Assembly: GCA_963680875.1 (NCBI GenBank)
Contig: OY804578.1
Coordinates: 102,701,689-102,765,688 of the forward strand
Direction of reading: 5' to 3'
Length of the DNA: 64,000 nucleotides
Source: Bathymodiolus brooksi
Lineage: Eukaryota > Mollusca > Bivalvia > Mytilida > Modiolidae
The position numbers and the translations under genes are program-made. The notes under the pieces are model-generated. The model worked only from the letters and a program-made list of their open reading frames with translations. It searched no databases and was not told where the DNA came from. Below, piece by piece: positions 50,355 through 59,858 of the stretch (position 1 is its first letter; each line of letters starts with the position of its first letter).

Positions 50355-51654
50355 ATCGAATAAGATAAGATAAGATTTAAGATAATTTTATTGAAATAAA
50401 GACCAGACAATGATCTATCTTCAATGTCAATACACCAATGTACAATGTAAAATAACAATACAAAAAAAACAAAAAACATATGTTGTGTATCTCAGCTGGG
50501 GAAGGTTGAAAAGAGTTATCTCTCTTTTCACATTAAACTAGATTAGGAGAGTACTACAAACTTTGTTTTAATGTTTGGTTCAAATCATACATCTTTTGAA
50601 TCCGGGTTGTTTCACCCCGATTACCTGTTCGCCCCGGAAAGTGAGTCGATTCGCCCCACTTAATCACTATTATATTATAATAGATGAAGTCTTTTTCGAC
50701 AATTTTTTAGTAATTATTTATTTATTAGTATGCAAACAAAATAATAATTCATTCATTTCGGTCTACTTTAAATATTTATTTATTAGTTGTACATACAAAA
50801 AAAAATAATAATTCATTCATTTTGTCTACTTTTGTCAAAGATCACAAGCAAAACTTTTCTTGCAAAATTTACAAAAAACCACACAAGAACAGTAAAAAGG
50901 TTTTTTTTTTTTGTACCAATGCAAAAGTGCATGAAATGACTAAGATGCTGTACAAGTGTGCAAATAACCTCTTTTTTAATGAATTACGCATCAAATGCTA
51001 AAATAGTATAAATTTAATCAGATGTCAAACAAAGAGTGAAGCAATACATAATATTAAACACGTCAAGAAAGCATGTTAATTATGAGGAAGACAAAAATAA
51101 AGTACCCATGAACAAGCCTTACAACATTCAAAATACGAATATTTGCAATGGTATTTTTCATATTTCATTTTTTAAAGCACTATTAATAAATGAGGGCGAA
51201 ACGACCCGGAGCGAACGGAAATAGGGGCGAAACGACTCAGGGGCGAACAGGATTCGGGGCGAAACGACCCGGTACCCATCTTTTTCACACCCAAAATACA
51301 AATCTTGCAAATGTCTAAATTATTACTACTCAAAATATATTCAAATTTTTCAATCTCAGACATACATGTACATAAAGATGGTATAACTAATGATAAACTT
51401 TCAAAAAGATCAACCCTATATACACTTAATTTAGGGCAATGCATGATAAAATGAAACTCATCCTCGACCTCAGAGCTACATAATCTGCATATTCTCTGTT
51501 CTACTGGTAATTTGCTATATCGACCTTTTTCAATATCAAGATTACAGTTACTAATACGCAATGTAACAAATGTTGCGATACTGCATTTATCCACAACTGT
51601 ATATAAATATTTCTTTGCCTCAAAGTTGGCCTTAAGTTTGCGATATGTTCTCAA
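50355..51654 (-). pseudogene. LINE 3' end interrupted by a GGTACC-type element
   Basis: Minus-strand frame from 51,654: VDKCSIATFVTLRISN, RICRLCSSEVEDEFHFIMHC (C-x2-C..H-x4-C box) and LDICKICILGVKKM at ~51,280. The frame then resumes on the far side of the insert at 50,597 as MYDLNQTLKQSL and a stop. The 3' end is an ATAAGATAAGATAAG-type microsatellite near 50,360. Joining across one copy of CATCTTTT restores continuity, which proves the insertion. Confidence 0.78.
50598..51276. mobile_element. 679-bp element with repeat-structured inverted termini (GGTACC type, copy 2)
   Basis: Right end complement GGTACCGGGTCGTTTCGCCC, left end GAATCCGGGTTGTTTCACCC. Each terminus reiterates CGTTTCGCCCC / CTGTTCGCCCC / GAGTCGTTTCGCCCC. 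Flanked by 8-bp direct repeats CATCTTTT (50,590-50,597 and 51,277-51,284). The interior is AT-rich and non-coding. Confidence 0.82.
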
Positions 51655-52259
51655 CTTATTTCTCCCGCTAATATTATCATTCGAATATGACTATGTACTA
51701 AATAAATTTGTTGAAAGATGCAGATCGATAATGTGTCCTACTACATGGCCATATTTGATCATCATGATGGGAATCTCGATTTTGACCATGGCATTGATCA
51801 TACAAACAATTTCACCGGCCATCCATGTCCAGGATCTATTCTGTTGTTTCTATATTATAGCTGCACTACACAGGTGACAGACCAAATATAGTACACCCTC
51901 ATAATTTATATATACAGCTGCATTTTAAACACTTTATATTTTGTTCAACCAAGTGCAAAGATTACGATCCACCTTCACGACTTCAGTCCTCGTCCTCTTT
52001 GGATGTGTTAGCTGTATTTCATAATTCCTGTGCGCAACCATCTGCTGGATATTGTTGGTTACGTCCCTAACAATGATATAATATTCATCAAATCAACACA
52101 AGAGTCAAGATATTCATTTCACCTCATATATATCAAAAGATGGACACAGTTAACTGAAAACACAAAATGTGTCGCCAAAATTATTTTCTGCTTTTTTGGC
52201 AATGTGTATAGGTGTCCATTATATTTTTTTTTTCTAGGAAACACATGTCTTTTGTAGCC
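51655..52259. other. Spacer upstream of CHMP1, no gene seen
   Basis: Open frames at 51.5-52.26 kb overlap LINE sequence or AT-rich DNA without domain character. Confidence 0.5.
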
Positions 52260-52264
52260 CATGC

Positions 52265-52345
52265 CATATTCTAATTGGTTGCAGCTCTCGTTGGCTGCCA
52301 ATTAAAAGCCAACGATGTGACCTCAAAAATCAGACTGACACGGCC
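52265..52345 (+). promoter_or_regulatory. Candidate CHMP1 promoter/5' leader with two CCAAT boxes
   Basis: An inverted CCAAT (CTAATTGGTTG at ~52,270) and a direct one (GCTGCCAATTAAAA at ~52,296) lie 50-75 bp before the proposed start. The second sits inside a small inverted repeat CGTTGGCT...AGCCAACG. No TATA box in the right place. Inference only. Confidence 0.35.
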
Positions 52346-52349
52346 ATGG
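52346..52349 (+). CDS. CHMP1A: CHMP1 exon 1 coding part (tentative start)
   Basis: GGCCATGG|GTGAAT: a strong translation-start context, with a donor right after ATG G. Joined to the microexon it gives M-D-T-L-F-Q-L-R, the family N-terminus one Asp short. Chosen because exon 2 requires an ATG plus one G upstream and no other ATGG|GT or ATGGAxG|GT was noticed. Another upstream exon remains possible. Confidence 0.45.
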
Positions 52350-55300
52350 GTGAATTGGAGGAGGGGCAATTTTCTTAACATAAGCATATTTTCACTTCAC
52401 TAGATCTTGAATAACGCATCAGTTTGTACCGGCTTAGTATGTCAAGCATTGTGCTTGTTTAATATTCAATAGTTAATTTTGCAAATTAATTTATTCACTT
52501 CCTTCTCTCGAAGTTGAACCTTTAATAAAAACATTTTTCTAAAGGTTTCATAATAAATAAATATCAAGCTGCCAAACAAAAGCACTTGCCGAGAATATGA
52601 AAAGGATTAGGCATAGTTATGAGATTGGAAATAAGATCTTATTTTGAACCTATTGAAGTGAATATAGTACACATGTTACATGTACATTAATTTTTTTAGG
52701 CTAGATACTTTTTATACAGATGCATGGATCAATATTTTTATTATATTCAATCACTATGTGTCATTTCACAGTCACTATTTGCACTGACACTGCCTCGAAA
52801 GACAATGATCGGTGGAAGGGAGGTTGACAAGTATCTGGGTGAAATGTTACAAATAACCTTTGTACATGTACATGTTCTTTCTAATGATCAACAGTTTCTG
52901 TCATATGAACAAAGTGGATTTTAAAAAAAAGTAGAAAAAGCAAAAAATACTGATCATGATGTAGCTACATTTTTTTTTTACATGAAACCTGAAACGCCTA
53001 TAGTTTTTTTGGCCTAAACTATATGATTATTTTTAATTTGGACTTAGAAAAGAAAATAGGAAAAGTGAGAGTGGCAGATTAAAGAGAGCATCAGAGGCGA
53101 TATAACAAGAGTCCATTGTATATATATGTGGATTTGACTGAAGGGGCTAAATGATTCTTTATAATATACATGTATGTTAAGAGAATGTAATGTATGCTGC
53201 AGTGTCCCAACTGTGTGGATTTGAATCACGTCCGTTTAAATCTGCCAGTGGATAAATCCAGGTCCTGGCTTGAGACAGGTACAAAATGGCACTGTAAGTT
53301 AAATATGAGTTATAACTTTCCTGATCTGTTACTTGGCTTGACTCACATGCACTGAAATTGATTTATACAATGTTTAATTTACACCATATTTTTTTTTATT
53401 TCAGATACTTTGTTTCAGTTGAGGGTAAGTACAAATGTACAACATCTACATAATAAACAAACAAAATATACCAATAAACTTAAATACAAAGCATCAAAGG
53501 TATAATGGTTAGTGTGCTCGACTCAAGTGTGGTAGATAGTGGATTTGAGCCCCGGTCGAGTAGAACCAAAGACTGTGAAATTGGTATTTGTTGCTCCTCT
53601 GCTAAGCATGTAGGGTTAAGAGGCATGAGCAAAGACTGGTTGGCTTGGACTCAGAATAATGTGTCCGAGTTGAGCAACATTTTTACCTGCAGACTGTTGT
53701 TTCAGTGAGCTAGCACTATAAAAATCCAACTCAGCATGTTGGTCTAGTACAAAGCAGACATCATCATCATCTCGTCAAAATGTAACTTGTTCTCACCATG
53801 ATATACAAATGTAGCTAAAAAAAAATTGATGTTATTCAAAAATCACTTAATCACTTACATACATTACAACCATTATAAATGATATTATTTTTATTTTATT
53901 TGTTTACAAGAAAACAGACAGAAAGGCTGGCTTCAACCATTATAAATGATTTTTTTTAACAGCTAGAAAGGCTGGCTTCAACCATTATAAATGATATTAT
54001 TTTTGTTCATAGTGTACAACAAAATAACCAGAAAGGCTGGCTTCAACCATTATAAATGATTTTTTTTTTCATAGTTTACAACAAAACAGCTAGAAAGGCT
54101 GGCCTCAACCATTATAAATGATATTTTTTTTTTCATAGTTTACAACAAAACAACTAGAAAGGCTGGCCTCAACCATTATAAATGATATTATTTTTTTTCA
54201 TAGTTTACAACAAAACAGCTAGAAAGGCTGGCCTCAACCAAATAGAGCTCTAGAAAGGTTGCCTTCAAACATTATAAATGATATTATTTTTATTTTACAG
54301 TTTACAACAAAACAGCTAGAAAGGCTGGCCTCAAAAGCAGAAAAAGATCAAAAGAAAGAACAAAACAAAGTTAAAAAAGTAAGTATAAGTTGATTTATGG
54401 TTTCAACGTTGTTGTACACTTACTTTCGTGACTCTTAGATATTTTTTATTGAAACAAACAAAATGATTGGATAAGAAATGATCAAGAAATTGTCAGTAAT
54501 CTCTTGGTAAACTTGATTGTTTATCGTCCATGTTGAGTGATGATATGATAGTAGTTCTAGTATATAGGTAAAGTTATTTCAACTGAATCCTGATCAATAA
54601 ATCACAATCCTTTGTACAATGAGTAGAAACCTAAACAGAAGTACCTACATGTAACAAGATACATTATGGAAAAAAATCATATTTTTGTCCTTCAAAATAT
54701 TAACATGCAATAAATAGCCTTAGATGTAATATTTAAACCACTGTTTACTGAGTTAAACGGTTTAAACAATCGAACACGAAACGTGAGATTGTTTAACCAT
54801 TTAACTCGGAAAACCGACAATTTTATAGTAATTTTCTACCTTAGTGCATCTGAAATCTGGCCTGACAAGAAGGGTGGCCTTATAAGAGAGGGACTACTGC
54901 ATGAACATTTAATTTAAAAGTGTGCACTGTCTATTTTACAAATTGTGCTACATGTAGTTTTCAAAATATATTTATTTCACCTCAAACTGTAAAATTCTGT
55001 ATTAAGCTCTTCTATAACTGTTGTTATAATATTGTAGGCAATAGGACAGAAGAATATAGAAGGAGCCAGAATATATGCAGAAAATGCAATCAGAAAGAAA
55101 AATGAAAGTTTAAATTACTTACGTATGGCAGCAAGAATAGACGGAGTACAGGCTAAAGTACAGACAGCCTTAACAATGAAAGGGGTAAAATTATCATAGA
55201 TATTAAATATTTCATAAACATTTTTTGTATGTCTTTAGAACTGGAATTATTTGGTATGTAGTGTGTAGAAAATGAATTGCCGTCATATGTTTAAAAGTTA

Positions 55301-58300
55301 CTATTAAATAAGAACAGGAAATACCCATTTGTAGCTACAAAATTATTTCGTCTTTTTCACCAAATTCTTTCATTGTATCAAAATATTTGTGACTAAATAT
55401 TTTTTTATAGTGTTTAGTTTATTTTTAAATCATGGTTAGACCTGAGTGCAGTAGAAACACCGAGGGAGTTAATTCTCGGTCATGTCAAATCAGAGACTAA
55501 AAAATTGGTATTTGTTGCTTCTCCGCTAAGCACGTAGCATTAAGGAGTAAGAGCAAAGACTGGCTGGCCTTGAAATCACAATAATGTCTCTGAGTAGAGC
55601 AATGTGTCTTCCTGTGGACTGTTGTTTCAGTGAGCTAGCAATCAATAAAAATCCAACTCGTTGATTGGGTACAAAAGAGATATCATCATCTCATTGAAAG
55701 ATAACTTGTTCTTGGCATGCATGATATAGCTGAAAATTTGTTCATGTGGCATTAGACAGCAACACTCACTCAATCTAATTCCTAAGCCATTTGGAATGCA
55801 CATGGGCACTAACTAATTGAACTTTACTTACTCTATACTTTATAGTTACCAATGCAGGGTGTAAAATGTGTCTCTTGTACATGCAGCCATTCACAACAAA
55901 TGAACACTCATAGAATTACCGCTCATAATGACTAGCTCTATCTTGTTGTTTCTATATTTTTAATTATTTTTTTAAAAATCCAACCCAAAAAAAAATACAT
56001 AGGTAAAAAATTTAAAATACAGTTAGATGCAAATCAAACTAAACCATTTGACAATGGCCGCAGCAGACTCTTCATATTTATTACAAAATATCTTTCCAAA
56101 TTCTGAATCTTCTCAGTGTTTTAATTTAATGATATTTTTCTGCTTTATAGATAACAAAGAGTATGGAAGGAGTGACCAAAGCATTAGACAAAGCTATGGC
56201 CTCAATGGATTTAGAAAAGGTTTGTTGAAAAGGCTAAAAATAGATTGTGGACGTTATAAAAATATTCATAAAATTACGTAGCATGCAAAAGCCTTTTATA
56301 TATATGGAATAATCACAATTTGATAAAGGAAAAATATTCTTCGGCTTAAAACTTATCTAATGATGTTTATGGATTAACACTAATATTCTAAAACTGCATT
56401 TATGATGAAATGGTTAGCATGCTTGCCTTGAGTGTGATAGATATTGTTTTCGAGCTCTGGTCGGATCAAGCTAAAGACTATAAGAATAGTATTTGCTACT
56501 TCTCTGCTTACCATGAAGCCCTAAGGAGTAAGAACAAATACTGGTTGATTGGAAACAGGATAATGTGGAGTGGATAACAGTGCCTGAAATGGACGGTCGC
56601 CCAGTCGCCAAATGCGACTAATATCTTATTCGGGCGACAAAAGCTGCTCCAAATTAGGTAGTCACTGGCCCAGCAAAAAACGTTTGGGCGATTGCCTAAA
56701 AGACCGTTAAAAATTGTTGTTTTACCGAAACCGGACTTCAACGGTAGATAACTCTTCTGTTCTAGTCGAAAACGGTTTGTTACGAGCACAGCGATTGGTC
56801 CAAATACATTTTTGTAGCCAAAGAATACACAGCTAATGTAATTTACTGTTCTCCCCAATTATGTAATTTTATCGAGCCAATCAATACACGTTTCCTACAC
56901 GTTTTCATGTAATACACAAGTATTCACTAAATGTTAGAAAAGAAACGTGTTTTTTTGTTTCTTTAAGATTTAATTATTAAAATTGTTAAAAATCACGGAC
57001 GAAGTGGAAAGTTGTGAACAATAAAGAGAATTCTGTCAACTTATAATGTTTGCGACCTGGTATCTTCCACGGTTCGGAAAATTTATTCATTCAATCTGCT
57101 GCAAAATGTACATGTACGAATTTCATTTTACAGAAATCGGAAACCTTTTTGTGTCAATCCTTAGGTAATCATTGAAAAACTTTTCCCCAACAACGGAGAG
57201 AAAATCGTTAACAGTAATTGTCAAACTACGGAAACGATCTTTTAAACTTTTCATAGTTCATGTACACGGCTACATTTTAATGACAATTGGGAGTGGTTTT
57301 ATTTTTGGAACCAGAACTTTTGTTTACAAATTAAATAATAACAGGAAAAGTTAACAGCTGTTTATATAACAGAAAATGACAGCACCGTTTGTTATTTCAA
57401 CAAAGTGAGATACTTTGTTTGGAATGAATAACCAACTGACATTACCCCGAACTGAGAAGTTATTTTACTTTAAAAATCACTTCTTCATAGTGGATTGAAA
57501 CAAGTGATGTCACTCTTCACTCTGGGGAGTGCAAGAGCGGTCCTTGTAGTGGCATTAGTCTACTCTTTTCCGGATGTCTTTAATGTGATCATGGCATTGA
57601 TCTCCCCTTACACAAACCAGCCTTTTATTGTCCCCATCCGATGGACTAGCATCGTTTCTTAAGACCACCCTAGCCAACGGCGTCAAGGTTGTCAAAAAGG
57701 TTATAACAAGTAAATTCAGGTTTCATTTGATAGCAATATATGCATTGGGGTGTTTTCGCAATTTCAGCTGCACACCTGTACCTGTCTTTTTTTCATAAAA
57801 TAAATGTCACAAAATGTTTGGGCCACCATTATGCCATTTGGACCAGTGACTCTAATTTTTTACTGGCCCAAAAAATTATTTCCGGGCCAGCCTAAGGTTG
57901 GCCCTCATTTCAGGCACTGGGATAAAATCAGGATAATGTGTCGAAATGGAGCGACATATCTACCTGCCGACTGTTATTTCGGTGAGGTAGCTCTATAAAA
58001 ATTCAATTAAGTGTATTGGTCTAGTACAAAGCCAACATCACATCGAAATCCCATCAAAATATAACTTCTCATCAAGATATTCATGTAGAGGAAAATTCGC
58101 TAACTTGGCATTAAACAACAATCATTGACTCACAGGGGTTGAAAATTCCTCAAGTCCGACGCCCGGGACTAGAAAATTGAAACTTCGGGCTTGCCGTTTT
58201 TCCATGGAAAAAGCCTGTCGGGCATGTCTTTAATAAAATAAAAACTCCACTTTTTTCTAAACGTCTTGTTTTCAATTCAAATCACATGCAAGTATTTGTC

Positions 58301-59816
58301 AATCGTCTCCTTTCACTGTAAATAAGTACTAAAAAGCTATTTTAAGAATGGTAATACCTATCCTGGACGGATCGATATTCCTCATGAATATTAATGCGTT
58401 CCGAATCACCTATGTGCTTCCCACATACCTATGTAAAGTCAAGCGTCGGAATAACATTGATCAATCGTATGTTTATGTTGACAACTTTTGAGAAAAATGT
58501 CGTTGCTTAATTTTAATTTTAGTCAAAAAAGCGGAAAAACAGAAGGCGAAATACGAGCCAACTGATCCTGAAACTCCCAGAAATAAAGATCTTAAGTATG
58601 ATAGAGAGAAACAAACGAGAACATTTCAAAACTCATGGTTAGATAAATTTCCTTGGGTTGTCTTTGACGAGAATGCTCAGGAAATGTACTGCAAGTACTG
58701 TAGAAAATTTCCACACTTGTCAGATAGGAAAGATGCCCTTACTCGGGGAACTAAAAATTTACGCATTGATGGACTTAAGTTACACGATAAACACCAGGAG
58801 CACTTGTTATGTGTCAAGCATTGGTTTAAGGAACTTGATGATCCCCAGGCAGCTGCTGGCCCTTCACAGGCCTTTGCTGACACCCCAATAGGCCAGTCAT
58901 TATTGAAATTAGATGAAAGTCAGAGAAAACGTCATGAAAGTTTGTTTAATACTGCCTATGGTGTTGTCAAAGCTGGAAAACCATTTTCAGATTATGAATT
59001 GATATGTGAAATACAAGTTAAAAATGGACTTGTCCTGGGTGGAAACTATAGAAATATTAATGGTTGTAAAACTTTTGCTGCATCAATTGCACAAACTTTA
59101 GTTGACAAGCAAGTAAAATTTTAAATTTTATCCTACAAATTGGGACTTGGCAAATCACTGACCGGACTTGGGTTAAAAAGTTTAAAAAGCCCTGGGCTTG
59201 GGCCTGCCCAAAATTTGTTTCAACCCCTGACTCACCTACTTAAACCTCTAGAATTTAACAGTATTTACTGCTACATATATCATTACTGTTATTGATGTAG
59301 ATGTTATCTGAGACATTTAATGATTTAAGATATTTTTTTTTCTATTTGATATTTAGGTTGAACAAGTAATGCAGAAATTTGAGAAACAGTTCGAGGATAT
59401 AGATGTGAGAACTTCTGTAAGTAAATTTTAATAAAGATTTAGAGATCCTTGCAATTCAGTCGAGACTCACAAAAGTTTTCAAATTTTAGATTCTTACAAT
59501 ATGGTGAGACTCGCAAAGTTTCAGAAATGTTTTCTGGACTCCTCAAATTAAATTGCTACAAATATCCCTAAGGATTAATATTTGATTACCTGCCAAAATG
59601 TTTACTGCTAGGAAGTTTGTGCTGTTAATATATATATATACAGTCAAACCTGTATTAAGAGGTCACCTTTGGGACAAAGACAAAGTGACCTTATAAGACA
59701 GGTGACCTCTTAAAAGAGGTTAATTTCATATGAAATGTTCTATGACAGGACAAGAAAAAGATGACCTTTTAAGACAGGTGACTGCTTAATAGAGGTGACC
59801 ACATGGGCAGGTTTGA

Positions 59817-59858
<42 letters not shown>

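Noticed and set aside
51036..51224. Small + frame inside the 679-bp element
   Set aside because: It runs into the inverted terminus, has no recognisable domain, and the element appears non-coding.
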